A DNA stretch of 64,000 nt from Myxococcales bacterium (GTDB lineage: Bacteria > Myxococcota_A > Polyangia > Polyangiales > Polyangiaceae). Location of the stretch: NCBI GenBank assembly GCA_004193285.1, contig SECP01000001.1:248001-312000 (forward strand), written 5' to 3'. Numbering within the stretch: the stretch's first letter is position 1; every line of letters begins with the position of its first letter. The notes under the pieces are model-generated. The model did not search any database, was not told where the DNA came from, and was given only the letters and a program-made list of their open reading frames with translations. The position numbers were made by a program, and so were the translations under genes. This document shows, piece after piece, positions 1 through 7,991 of this stretch.

Positions 1-1
1 T

Positions 2-2152
2 AACGTGGTCTCGGGCGACGGCTGCAGCGCGACCTGCAAGGTGGAGTCCGGCTACGAGTGCAAGGTGACGCCGACGAGCATGGTCTTGCCGATGACCATT
101 CGCGACTTCATCGGCTGGTGCCCCACGAGCTACGACACCGCCACGAGCAACGCGGCCTGTGACAACAACCTCACCGCCGACCCGATGGGTCACTTCGACT
201 TCGAGATTCAGCCGAGCGGCACCCAGATCGACGGGACCGTGAACGCGCAGTTGGACGCGGCCGGAAAGCCCGTGAACGCACACGGCAACGGCTTCATCAC
301 GCCCAGCGACGCGAATGGCTGGACCACCGGGCAGAACAATTTCCAATGGTGGTACCGGGATAATTCCAAGTACAACAAGACGCTCCGCACCTTCATCACG
401 CTGGTGGAGACTCCGGCGGGCTCCGGCAACTTCGTGTACACGCGCAACCCCTGGTGGCCGCTGGACACGACCCCAACCCCGGCTACGGACCCGAAGCTGC
501 AGAGCTTGACGGTCACGGGCGCGGAGAAGACGCAGGACTCCGGCCACAACTTCTACTTCACGAGCGAGACTCGGTACTGGTTCCAGTACAAGCCGGATAC
601 GAACGGGGCGGACCCTCGGCTGGAGTTCTTCGGCGACGATGACGTGTGGGTGTTCATCAAGAACACGCTCACCGCGGACATCGGCGGCATCCACGGTCAG
701 GTTCGGGAGAGCGTGACCATCAAGGATGACGGCGACGCCACCGTCACGCGCGCCAACAACACCACGTACAACGTGGACCTGAACCTGGTCCCGAACAGCG
801 TGTACGAGATCGTGGTGTTCCAAGCCGAGCGCCACGTCACCGGCTCGAACTACCAGCTCACGCTGCAAGGCTTCAGCGCCGGTACCTCCACCTGCTCTTC
901 CAAGTGCGGCAACGGTATCGTCACCGCGGACGAAGAGTGCGACGACGGCGCGGGCAACGTGGCCAACCCCGGCTACGGGCAGTGCCAGACCAATACCTGC
1001 CTTCTCGGCGGTTATTGTGGCGACGCGGTCAAGAACGGCCCCGAGACCTGCGACAACGGGACCAACACCAGCAGCTACGGCGATACGGCCGCGAACGCTT
1101 GCGCCGCTGGCTGCGTGAAGCCGCACATCTGCGGTGACACCAAGGTGGACCCGCCGAGCGAGGAGTGCGACCTCGGCGGTAACAACTCGCAGAGCGGATA
1201 CGCCGGCTGCACGCTCACGTGCCAATCCGGCCCGTACTGCGGCGACAGCATCAAGAACGGCAACGAGTCGTGCGACGACGGCTTGAACGACGGCACCTAC
1301 GGCACCTGCGGCGCTGGCTGCACGCCTCCGCCGCGCTGCGGCGACAACCTCGTCCAAAAGGACTGGGGCGAGGAGTGCGACAACGCCGCGGACGCCAACT
1401 GCAAGAACTGCAAGCTGGGCGCGCAGTGCGGCAACGGCGTGAAGGACGCCGGTGAAGAGTGCGACGACGGCTCGAACAACGGCGGCTACGACCAATGCTG
1501 GCCGATGTGCAAGCTGGGGCCGCGCTGCGGCGACATGGTCGTTCAGATCGACGACGGCGAAGAGTGCGACCTCGGGCCAGGCAACAACACCGGCGCCTAC
1601 GGCGGCTGCACCGCGGAGTGCTTGAACGGCCCGTACTGCGGCGACGGCGTGAAGAACGGCACGGAGACGTGCGACGACGGCGTGAACGACGGCCTCTACG
1701 GCAGCTGCACCCCGGACTGCAAGCCGGCCGCCAGCTGCGGCGACGGCATCCTGCAAGAGGAGTGGGGCGAGGTCTGCGACGACAAGCTGCAGCCCGACGT
1801 CTGCAAGCTCTGCAAATTGGCTGCGTGCGGCAACAACATCAAAGAGCCCGAGCTGGGCGAGGAGTGCGATAACGGGAAGAACCTTGGCGGGTACGGCGAG
1901 TGCTGGCCGGGATGCAAGTGGGGCCCACGCTGCGGCGACGGCATCAAGCAAGAGCAAGAGCAGTGCGACGACGGCAAGAGCAAGGCCGACACCACCGTGA
2001 AGTACGGCGAATGCACGAACACCTGCGTCCTCGGCCCCTACTGCGGTGACGGCAAGGTGCAGAAGCCGTACGAAGAGTGCGACGACGCCAACAAGAAGAG
2101 CGGCGACGGCTGCACGCCTTCCTGCAAGAAAGAAGTCAGCGTTCCGAAGTGA
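2..2152 (+). CDS. Fibro-slime domain, cysteine-rich (DUF4215) repeat surface protein, 5' truncated by window edge
   Basis: The reading frame is open from base 2 and the first residues (NVVSGDGCSATC) are already inside a DUF4215-type cysteine repeat, so the true start lies outside the window. Residues about 30-300 hold a fibro-slime/PA14-like beta domain. Its hallmark is the acidic FFGDDDVWVFI stretch near residue 210, followed by GGIHG. After about residue 300 there is a run of roughly eleven repeats of the form CGDGxxxxxEECDDGxxN...YGxCxxxC, rich in paired Cys and Asp/Asn. Such modules are common in predicted exported proteins of myxobacteria, where they probably form disulfide-rich, perhaps calcium-binding, stalks. 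No membrane anchor follows the last repeat (it ends KKEVSVPK). Export and adhesion are inferred; the domain identities are fairly secure. Confidence 0.88.
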   Translation, partial: NVVSGDGCSATCKVESGYECKVTPTSMVLPMTIRDFIGWCPTSYDTATSNAACDNNLTADPMGHFDFEIQPSGTQIDGTVNAQLDAAGKPVNAHGNGFITPSDANGWTTGQNNFQWWYRDNSKYNKTLRTFITLVETPAGSGNFVYTRNPWWPLDTTPTPATDPKLQSLTVTGAEKTQDSGHNFYFTSETRYWFQYKPDTNGADPRLEFFGDDDVWVFIKNTLTADIGGIHGQVRESVTIKDDGDATVTRANNTTYNVDLNLVPNSVYEIVVFQAERHVTGSNYQLTLQGFSAGTSTCSSKCGNGIVTADEECDDGAGNVANPGYGQCQTNTCLLGGYCGDAVKNGPETCDNGTNTSSYGDTAANACAAGCVKPHICGDTKVDPPSEECDLGGNNSQSGYAGCTLTCQSGPYCGDSIKNGNESCDDGLNDGTYGTCGAGCTPPPRCGDNLVQKDWGEECDNAADANCKNCKLGAQCGNGVKDAGEECDDGSNNGGYDQCWPMCKLGPRCGDMVVQIDDGEECDLGPGNNTGAYGGCTAECLNGPYCGDGVKNGTETCDDGVNDGLYGSCTPDCKPAASCGDGILQEEWGEVCDDKLQPDVCKLCKLAACGNNIKEPELGEECDNGKNLGGYGECWPGCKWGPRCGDGIKQEQEQCDDGKSKADTTVKYGECTNTCVLGPYCGDGKVQKPYEECDDANKKSGDGCTPSCKKEVSVPK

Positions 2153-2169
2153 AGCGAGCCTGACGAGGG

Positions 2170-2191
2170 CGGCGAGTCGCAAGGCTCGCCG
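2170..2191 (+). terminator. Hairpin just after the cysteine-rich protein gene
   Basis: Arms CGGCGAG and CTCGCCG (7 bp) enclose an 8-nt loop starting 18 nt after the stop codon. There is no T-run after it, so it is either a weak intrinsic terminator or an mRNA 3'-end stabiliser. Confidence 0.4.
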
Positions 2192-2299
2192 TCCGGTGCC
2201 GGAGATCATTCGGACGCGCCCGCTTCGCCGCGCGATGTAACGGACCCAAGTCGGCCCTGCGTCTGATCGGCGCTGTTAGGCTCTGGCTCAGCGCTGATC

Positions 2300-2338
2300 C
2301 GGCTCTGATCCGACGATGCTCGGCTCTGATCCGGCGAT
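2300..2338. repeat. Short 21-bp tandem direct repeat in the non-coding gap
   Basis: CGGCTCTGATCCGRCGAT occurs at 2300-2317 and again at 2321-2338, a period of 21 bp. A partial copy (GCTGATCCG) precedes it near 2293. No coding role is visible. Confidence 0.6.
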
Positions 2339-2441
2339 CTTAGCCGCAGCCTCGGAAGTCACTTTGCCGACCGCCCGCCAACGTAAGCTTCCGTACTAAA
2401 TTTCCTGAATCATTTCGCGGCGGATTTTGCTTCGGAGCGCC

Positions 2442-2518
2442 ATGTACCGAACCGTACATCGACCGTCACCCCGCTGATTCGGTACATCGGCCAAAAATCG
2501 ATTTCGCCCCGCGAAATC
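2442..2518. repeat. Inverted repeats in the non-coding gap
   Basis: ATGTACCGAA (2442-2451) is perfectly complementary to TTCGGTACAT (2478-2487), and a third related GTACATCG lies at 2454-2461. Immediately downstream, GATTTCG (2500-2506) and CGAAATC (2512-2518) form a 7-bp hairpin with a 5-nt loop. The stretch 2153-2854 holds no convincing gene; these repeats and the tandem array at 2693-2841 are what can be seen in it. Confidence 0.6.
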
Positions 2519-2692
2519 ATTGACGAAATCTAGTGCGATTCCGCACGTCGACGCGAGGCGAGCTCAACCGTCGCGGCGCTATCGCTGTGGTTGTCGTTAT
2601 GGCTATGGCTGTCGCTATGGCAGTGGCAGTGGCTGCCGCTGCCGAGCAGTGCCTTGCGCTCGCTCGCCCCTAACGAAGCGCCCTCGCTCGCC

Positions 2693-2841
2693 TCGACGAG
2701 TGCGGTTGAGTGTGTCGACGGGTGCGGTTGAGTGTGTCGACGGGTGCGGTTGAGTGTGTCGACGGGTGCGGTTGAGTGGTGTCGACGGGTGCGGTTGAGT
2801 GGTGTCGACGGGTGCGGTTGAGTGTGTCGACGGGTGCGGTT
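2693..2841. repeat. 22-bp tandem repeat array (VNTR-like), about seven copies
   Basis: The unit TCGACGGGTGCGGTTGAGTG plus TG (22 bp) starts at 2693, 2715, 2737, 2759, 2782, 2805 and 2827. Two copies have one extra G (23 bp). The first copy differs by one base (ACGAG for ACGGG) and the last is partial. Each unit carries a GTCGAC palindrome or near-palindrome. The array ends 13 bp from the stop codon of tyrS, so it lies in the 3' region of the tyrS transcript. The period is not a multiple of three, which argues against a coding repeat. Confidence 0.9.
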
Positions 2842-2854
2842 AGAGCTTGGACGT

Positions 2855-4126
2855 TTATTGAAACCGCACGATGTGCCAGTTCTTCTTGCCGCGGCGCACG
2901 AGGAGCACCGTCTCGTGGAGGAGCCAGCTTGCGGTGGCTCGCTCTTCCAACGTGACGGTTCGGCCGTTCATCAAGATGGCGCCGCTGCTCAGGAACTCGC
3001 GCGCCTCACGCTTGCTCTTCACGACCGCCGCATCGACCAAGAGGTCCACCACGGGGTAGCCGTCGCCCTCGAGCTTTTCCTTCGGCAGGTTGCTGGCAGG
3101 AGCGGTGGCGAATAGCTCGGCGATGGTCGCCGCGGGCAAATCCGAGACGTTGCCGGAAAATAGCGCCTCCGTCGCCTTTTGCGCCTGGACCAGGCCTTCC
3201 GGGCCGTGCAGCAGCTCGGTCATGTGCTGGGCGAGGGCGCGGTGGGCGGCGCGGGCGCCTGGGTTTTGCGCGTGCTCGGCCTCCAGGCGCAAGATCTCTT
3301 CGTGGGAGAAGAAGGTGTAGGCGCGGAGGAACTTGGACACGTCCGCATCCGCGCTGTTCACCCAGAATTGATAAAACGCGTAAGGGGACGTGCGCTCGGC
3401 GGTGAGCCAGATCGCGCCCGTCTCGGTCTTGCCGAACTTTCCGCCGTCCGCCTTGGTGATGAGGGGCGTGGTGAGGCCGAACGCTTCCTTGTGTTGGGTG
3501 CGCCGAATCAAATCCACGCCAGCGACGATGTTGCCCCACTGGTCGGAGCCGGAGGATTGCACGGTGACGCCGTGGTGCTGCATCAAGTACGAAAAGTCGT
3601 ACGCCTGCAGCAGCATGTACGAAAACTCCGTGTAGCTGATGCCCTGGTCGCGATTGTGGAGCCGCTCGCGCACGCTGTCCTTCTGGATCATCATGTTGAT
3701 CGAGAAGTGCTTGCCGATATCACGCAGGGCCTCGATGAAGCCGAGCTTGGTGAGCCACGCCGCGTTGTCCAGGATTTGCGCCGCGTTCGGGCCGTTGAAA
3801 TCGAGCAGGCGTTCGAAGCAGACCCGCTGCCCGTCTACGTTCTTTTGCACCTGCTCGGGGGTGAGGATCTGGCGCTCCGCCTCTTTGCCGGAGGGGTCGC
3901 CAATCATGCCCGTGCCTCCGCCCACGACCACCACCGGCGTGTGGCCCGCGGCTTGGAACCGCCGCAGCAGCAGGATTTGCACCAAGTTGCCGATCGTGAG
4001 CGAGTCCTTGGTGGGGTCGAAGCCGCAATAGACTTTGCGCGGCGTCGCGAGGTGCTCGCGTAGCCCGTTCAAATCGGTCGTTTGGTAGAGCTGGCCGCGA
4101 AACTCGAGATCAGCGAGGAGGTCCAT
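2855..4126 (-). CDS. tyrS: Tyrosyl-tRNA synthetase
   Basis: Class I aminoacyl-tRNA synthetase that charges tRNA-Tyr in the cytoplasm. The Rossmann core carries the HIGH-type signature as SLTIGNL near residue 42, the tyrosine-pocket and tRNA-synthetase core through residue 320, and the KMSKS loop as KFGKT near residue 225, the form found in the TyrS group of E. coli. The C-terminal about 65 residues form an S4-like RNA-binding domain (SKREAREFLSSGAILMNG). The length of 423 residues matches the family. The start at MDLLADLEF is chosen because homologous proteins begin close to it; an ATG seven codons upstream would add an unrelated stretch. The start overlaps the end of the upstream lipoprotein gene by 17 bp, implying translational coupling. 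Confidence 0.96.
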   Translation of the reverse strand: MDLLADLEFRGQLYQTTDLNGLREHLATPRKVYCGFDPTKDSLTIGNLVQILLLRRFQAAGHTPVVVVGGGTGMIGDPSGKEAERQILTPEQVQKNVDGQRVCFERLLDFNGPNAAQILDNAAWLTKLGFIEALRDIGKHFSINMMIQKDSVRERLHNRDQGISYTEFSYMLLQAYDFSYLMQHHGVTVQSSGSDQWGNIVAGVDLIRRTQHKEAFGLTTPLITKADGGKFGKTETGAIWLTAERTSPYAFYQFWVNSADADVSKFLRAYTFFSHEEILRLEAEHAQNPGARAAHRALAQHMTELLHGPEGLVQAQKATEALFSGNVSDLPAATIAELFATAPASNLPKEKLEGDGYPVVDLLVDAAVVKSKREAREFLSSGAILMNGRTVTLEERATASWLLHETVLLVRRGKKNWHIVRFQ

Positions 4127-5684
4127 CGGGGGGCGGCAGCCTAGCATCGACCCAATGAAGTGGGCCCTCGATCACGCTGCCTGCTCCTTCCGAGCTGCCC
4201 GTCAGCACGAAGCCTTCCGCCGTGAGCGCGAGGGGCCGCTCCGGGCTGGTGAACGCGGGGCCGGAGGCGGAGGTGACCAAGAACGGACTGAGGAGCACCG
4301 CCCCGCCGGCTCGGAGCAACTCCGGAGTCTTCCAGACTCCGTGAACCAGCCGTTCCTCGCGCTTGGCCTGCGCGTCGTAGCGGTAGAGATCGCTGTCTCG
4401 CCAGATGAGCGCGAACGGGCCTTGCGTCGCGAGCACGCGCGAGCCGGCGGGGAGAGGCAGCAGCTCTCGGCGCTCCAGGTCCACCAGGTTTGCCTCGCTG
4501 CCCGGGTACAGCGGCACCAGGCGCGCACCGAGCTCCGCCCCGCGATCGACCGCTGTTTCGTACAGCTCGCGATGCAGGTCGAGCGCTAGGCCGGGCCCGA
4601 ACAGCCACACCTCGCGTTTGCCGGTGGGAGGCGGTAGTGGCTTGCCCTTGACGCGTTTTGGCGGCGGCGGGGCGCACGCCGCGAGCACCAACTGGCGCTC
4701 GGCGTCCGTGAAGAGCGCGCGCGCGGCGCAGCTGGCCGGCGCGAGGGGCGTGCGCTTGCCGCCTTGGTCCAGCACAAGCGCACCGTCCGCAGCCCGCAGC
4801 AGCAAGGCCGCCCCCAAGGTCGTGACGAGCTCTGGCACGTCGCGCATCGCGCCGTCCGCCAGCCGGAGCACGCCGCGCGTTGCCACGTCCCCTCGGCCTT
4901 GGTACGAAAAGCTGCGGAAGCGCAGCGGCGGCTTGCCGCACGGCCCTTTTCTCGGCGCTTCTTCCGGGGCGGGCCAGTCGTAGCGGCCGTTCTTGTTCGT
5001 GTCTTCGCGAATGGCCTCGAACGTGACGTAGCGCGCGTCCGCGCTGAGCTCGAGCCGGAGCAACTCGCCCGGGCCGAGCGAGAAGGAGCGCTCGGTCCCC
5101 GCCTCGAGGTCGCGCACGACGAGCTGAGTCGGCGCGCCACTCTGCCGCCTCGAGTAGGCGAGGTACTGCCCCGAAGCATCGAAGCTGAGCGCCCGATGCG
5201 CGGCGTAGTCGGCGCGGATTCGTCGCACGTCCGCGCCCATCTGGCGCAGGTTGACGCGGGAGCCTTTGGCGGCGTCCACCAGCTGCGCGCCCTCACCATC
5301 TGCCACGACGACGTAGCGGCCGCGCGCGTCTTCCGCGAGCAGCTCGTCCACGACCTCGCCGGGTCCGGAGCCGACCACCAAGCGGGCTCTTCGTTCGCTG
5401 TCGCACAAGGCCACCCACGCGCCGCTGCTGGAGCTGCTGAGCACCTCCACGGGCCCCGCAAGGCCGATATCACCCAGCGAGATCGCAGGCAGCGAGCCGG
5501 GAGGAGACTCCGGCAATGCCGGCAGAGGCCCGGGCGGCGCGGGGAGCTTCGATGTGACGCGTGCGGGAGCGGGAGCGATGAGCCGCGCCGGAACCGGGTA
5601 GGTGGGCAGGGGCTCGAGCGGCGCGCCCGACGCGCAAGACAGCAGTAGAAGCGCGAGCGCGCCGGTACGAAGCGCTAAAGCCAA
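4110..5684 (-). CDS. Predicted lipoprotein with beta-propeller-like (TolB/WD40-like) repeats
   Basis: The N-terminus is a short hydrophobic signal ending in a lipobox (LLLLSC, Cys at residue 17), followed by a Pro/Ala-rich linker to about residue 60. The rest is repetitive beta-rich sequence resembling a TolB/DPP-type propeller, with strands such as GQYLAYSRR and ARYVTFEAI. A calcium-loop-like DTNKNGRYDW lies near residue 230. The only usable start in frame is TTG at 5684, only two bases behind an AAGGAG Shine-Dalgarno sequence, so initiation may be weak. The gene begins 7 bp after the upstream gene and overlaps tyrS. Function is not recognised. Confidence 0.7.
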   Translation of the reverse strand: MALALRTGALALLLLSCASGAPLEPLPTYPVPARLIAPAPARVTSKLPAPPGPLPALPESPPGSLPAISLGDIGLAGPVEVLSSSSSGAWVALCDSERRARLVVGSGPGEVVDELLAEDARGRYVVVADGEGAQLVDAAKGSRVNLRQMGADVRRIRADYAAHRALSFDASGQYLAYSRRQSGAPTQLVVRDLEAGTERSFSLGPGELLRLELSADARYVTFEAIREDTNKNGRYDWPAPEEAPRKGPCGKPPLRFRSFSYQGRGDVATRGVLRLADGAMRDVPELVTTLGAALLLRAADGALVLDQGGKRTPLAPASCAARALFTDAERQLVLAACAPPPPKRVKGKPLPPPTGKREVWLFGPGLALDLHRELYETAVDRGAELGARLVPLYPGSEANLVDLERRELLPLPAGSRVLATQGPFALIWRDSDLYRYDAQAKREERLVHGVWKTPELLRAGGAVLLSPFLVTSASGPAFTSPERPLALTAEGFVLTGSSEGAGSVIEGPLHWVDARLPPPDGPPR

Positions 5685-5691
5685 TGCTCCT

Positions 5692-6636
5692 TCAGCCCTT
5701 GCTGCGGCGTCGCTCCGTAGGTGTGCGGTCCGCCGCGCTCTCGGCAGAGACCGCGCGCGATGCCACCGGCTGAACCTCGGACGTGCGCTCGGTGGGAAGG
5801 CGCTCGGTGGGAGGGCGCTCGGAGAGGGGAGCGCGCGAGGCGACGGCTTGAACCTCGGAAGGGCGCTCGCTCCCGGGCGGCTTGTCTTCTGGCGGTAGCC
5901 AGCTCTTGGGCAGGTTCGGCACCCGCGGCGGCGGCGGGTAAGACGGCAGCCGGTGCGAAGACAAGATGCGCTCTACCTCCTCGCTCAGCGAAGGGGGGCG
6001 AACTGATTGAGCGGTGCGGCGCACGGAGGGGGGCGGTAGCTCGCTCTCGCGCCGGGCCGGTGCCTCCGAGCGCTGATAAGCCACGCTGAGGGTGGCGCGA
6101 TCCGCGAGCAAGTCCGAGCTGAGCTTCATGCCGGCGCCTTCACGGGCGCTGCGCTCCGCCGCGCTCACCGCGCCCACGGCCAGGTGCTTCAGCACGCGGG
6201 TGGCGCGCGGGCGACCGACGACGCCGACGAGGAGCGAAAACCCGCGATCAGTACGCCGCAGCTCGAACAGGGTGGGCGTGTCCACGAAGGGGTGGTCCAA
6301 GAAGGCCTGCAGACGCGCGACCGTTCCTTGCAGATCCCCGAGCTTGGCTACGCCGCCTTGGCCAAGCGCCTTGGCTGCCAAATCTTGCCCAATTGCCTCC
6401 AGCACGCGGCCTCCCCCGTCGCCAAGGAGCGAGTCGATGAAGAGGAGGAGCTCCTCGCCGTCGTCCAACGACAGGGTGTCGAGCGCCGCGCTGGTGCGCA
6501 GCCGCTCCAGTGAGGCGTGGGGCAGCAGCCGCCGCGGTACTTTTGCAGTGAGGAGGGACAGAGCGGCCGAGCCGTACTGGCGCTCTAGCGCTTCCAGCAC
6601 TCCTCGCAAAAACCAGCTTCTGAGACGGTGAGTCAC
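5692..6636 (-). CDS. Uncharacterised protein, possibly DUF2378-like, with Pro/Ser/Arg-rich tail
   Basis: Residues 1-185 are predicted alpha/beta and Leu/Ala-rich, with a central segment (DGEELLLFIDSLLGDGG, about 58-74) and a segment reading SLLVGVVGRPRATR. The overall layout recalls the myxobacterial paralogous family DUF2378/TIGR02265, but I cannot confirm that. Residues after 200 form a disordered tail with repeated SERPPTER / SEVQ(A/P)VASRA units. The start codon is GTG. There is no signal peptide, so it is probably cytoplasmic. It shares a strand and near-abutting ends with the lipoprotein gene and tyrS, suggesting one transcript. Confidence 0.55.
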   Translation of the reverse strand: MTHRLRSWFLRGVLEALERQYGSAALSLLTAKVPRRLLPHASLERLRTSAALDTLSLDDGEELLLFIDSLLGDGGGRVLEAIGQDLAAKALGQGGVAKLGDLQGTVARLQAFLDHPFVDTPTLFELRRTDRGFSLLVGVVGRPRATRVLKHLAVGAVSAAERSAREGAGMKLSSDLLADRATLSVAYQRSEAPARRESELPPPSVRRTAQSVRPPSLSEEVERILSSHRLPSYPPPPRVPNLPKSWLPPEDKPPGSERPSEVQAVASRAPLSERPPTERLPTERTSEVQPVASRAVSAESAADRTPTERRRSKG

Positions 6637-6791
6637 GCTCTTGATCCCCTAAGGCGTTCCCTGCTCCTCACCGTAGCTCGGCTCGTGACCAAGCGCGAGC
6701 ACAATGTGGGTGGCTATGCGCCTCAGTCGCGTTGCGTCTCGTCGCGATGCGTCGCGCCCCCGCGTTTTGACGAGCGACGCCGCGCACTGGG

Positions 6792-7991
6792 TCAGGCTTG
6801 GCTCAGCGCGTTCAGCAGATCCGCGACCAAGTCGTCCGTGTCCTCGATGCCGACCGAGAGGCGTATCAAAGCGGGATTGATGCCGATTTTACCGAGCTCG
6901 TCGTCACCCAGCTCGAAGAAGCTCATGATCGCGGGCTGCTCGATCAGGCTCTCTACGCCGCCGAGCGACGCCGCAATCTGCGGGATTCGCGCCGCGTCCA
7001 CCACGCGTGACGCAGCGGCGCGACCGCCGCGAACGACGAAGCTCACCACCGCGCCTCCGCCGCGCATTTGGCTCGTCGCGACCGCGTACGACGGGTGACT
7101 CTCCAGCCACGGGTAGTGCACGCTCTCCACGTTCGGGTGCCGCTCGAAGGCTTTGGCGAGCGCGAGCGCGCTGGCGTTCTGGCGCTCCACCCGCAAGGCG
7201 AGCGTCTTGAGCCCGCGCATGATGAGGAAGGCCGCGTGGGGGTCCAGCACCGAGCCAACGATGCCGCGGGTGTCGCGCAGCAGCGAGATGAGGTGCGAGG
7301 GCCCCGCGACGACGCCACCGAGCACGTCGTTGTGCCCGGAGAGGTACTTCGTCGCGCTGTGCAGCACGAGGTCGATGCCGAGCGAGAGCGGCAGCGAGTT
7401 GATGGGCGTGGCGAAAGTGGAGTCCACGAGGGTACGAATGCGCCCCTTGCTCTTCACGATCGCGGCGAGCTTCTCCAGGTCCACACAGAAGTTGAGCGGG
7501 TTGGTGGGGGACTCGGTCACGACCAGGCGCGTGTTCGGGCGGATCGCGGCTTCCATGGCCGCCAGATCACCGGCGGCCACGACGGTGTGCTCGATGCCGA
7601 AGCGCAGCAGAGTTTGGGTCACGAACTGACGCGTCCGGCGGTAGCAATCACGGAACAGCACCACGTGATCGCCGGCCTTCAGCAGCGACAAGAGCGCGCT
7701 GCTCGTCGCGGCCATGCCGCTCGGAAACGCGACCGCGTCCTCCGCGCCCTCCAGCGCTGCGACGCGCCGCTCCAGCTCGCGCACGGTGGGGTTGCCGTAG
7801 CGGCCGTACTCCTCGCGCTCGGGATCCGGGTCTTCGCCGCGCATGTAGCGCTCTAGCGTGGCCGTGTTCTCGAACGTGTACGTGGCCGTCTGCGCGATGG
7901 AGGGGGTCAGGGTGTGGTGCGAACGCCCGCGGTCGATACCGGCGTGCACCGCGTCCGTGGACGTCGGGGTTCTGTCTTTGCGCGTGCTCAT
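6792..7991 (-). CDS. Trans-sulfuration PLP enzyme (cystathionine gamma-synthase/lyase family)
   Basis: Cys/Met metabolism PLP-dependent enzyme of 399 residues. The core has YGRYGNPTVRELE (substrate loop), FPSGMAATSSALLSL, and the lysine that forms the Schiff base in HSATKYLSGHNDV near residue 215. The C-terminal half contains the conserved GGGAVVSFV and SLGGVESLIEQP (pocket loop) segments. These residues place it in the family but do not separate cystathionine gamma-synthase, beta-lyase, gamma-lyase or O-acetylhomoserine sulfhydrylase. Its ATG overlaps the stop of proS (ATGA), so the two are cotranslated. A siroheme sulfite/nitrite reductase is encoded nearby on the other strand, which fits a sulfur-assimilation context. 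Confidence 0.9.
   Translation of the reverse strand: MSTRKDRTPTSTDAVHAGIDRGRSHHTLTPSIAQTATYTFENTATLERYMRGEDPDPEREEYGRYGNPTVRELERRVAALEGAEDAVAFPSGMAATSSALLSLLKAGDHVVLFRDCYRRTRQFVTQTLLRFGIEHTVVAAGDLAAMEAAIRPNTRLVVTESPTNPLNFCVDLEKLAAIVKSKGRIRTLVDSTFATPINSLPLSLGIDLVLHSATKYLSGHNDVLGGVVAGPSHLISLLRDTRGIVGSVLDPHAAFLIMRGLKTLALRVERQNASALALAKAFERHPNVESVHYPWLESHPSYAVATSQMRGGGAVVSFVVRGGRAAASRVVDAARIPQIAASLGGVESLIEQPAIMSFFELGDDELGKIGINPALIRLSVGIEDTDDLVADLLNALSQA

Noticed and set aside
2520-2753. A 77-codon frame in the non-coding gap
   Set aside because: Translation is dominated by low-complexity YRCGCRYGYG repeats, runs into the 22-bp array and has no credible ribosome-binding site.
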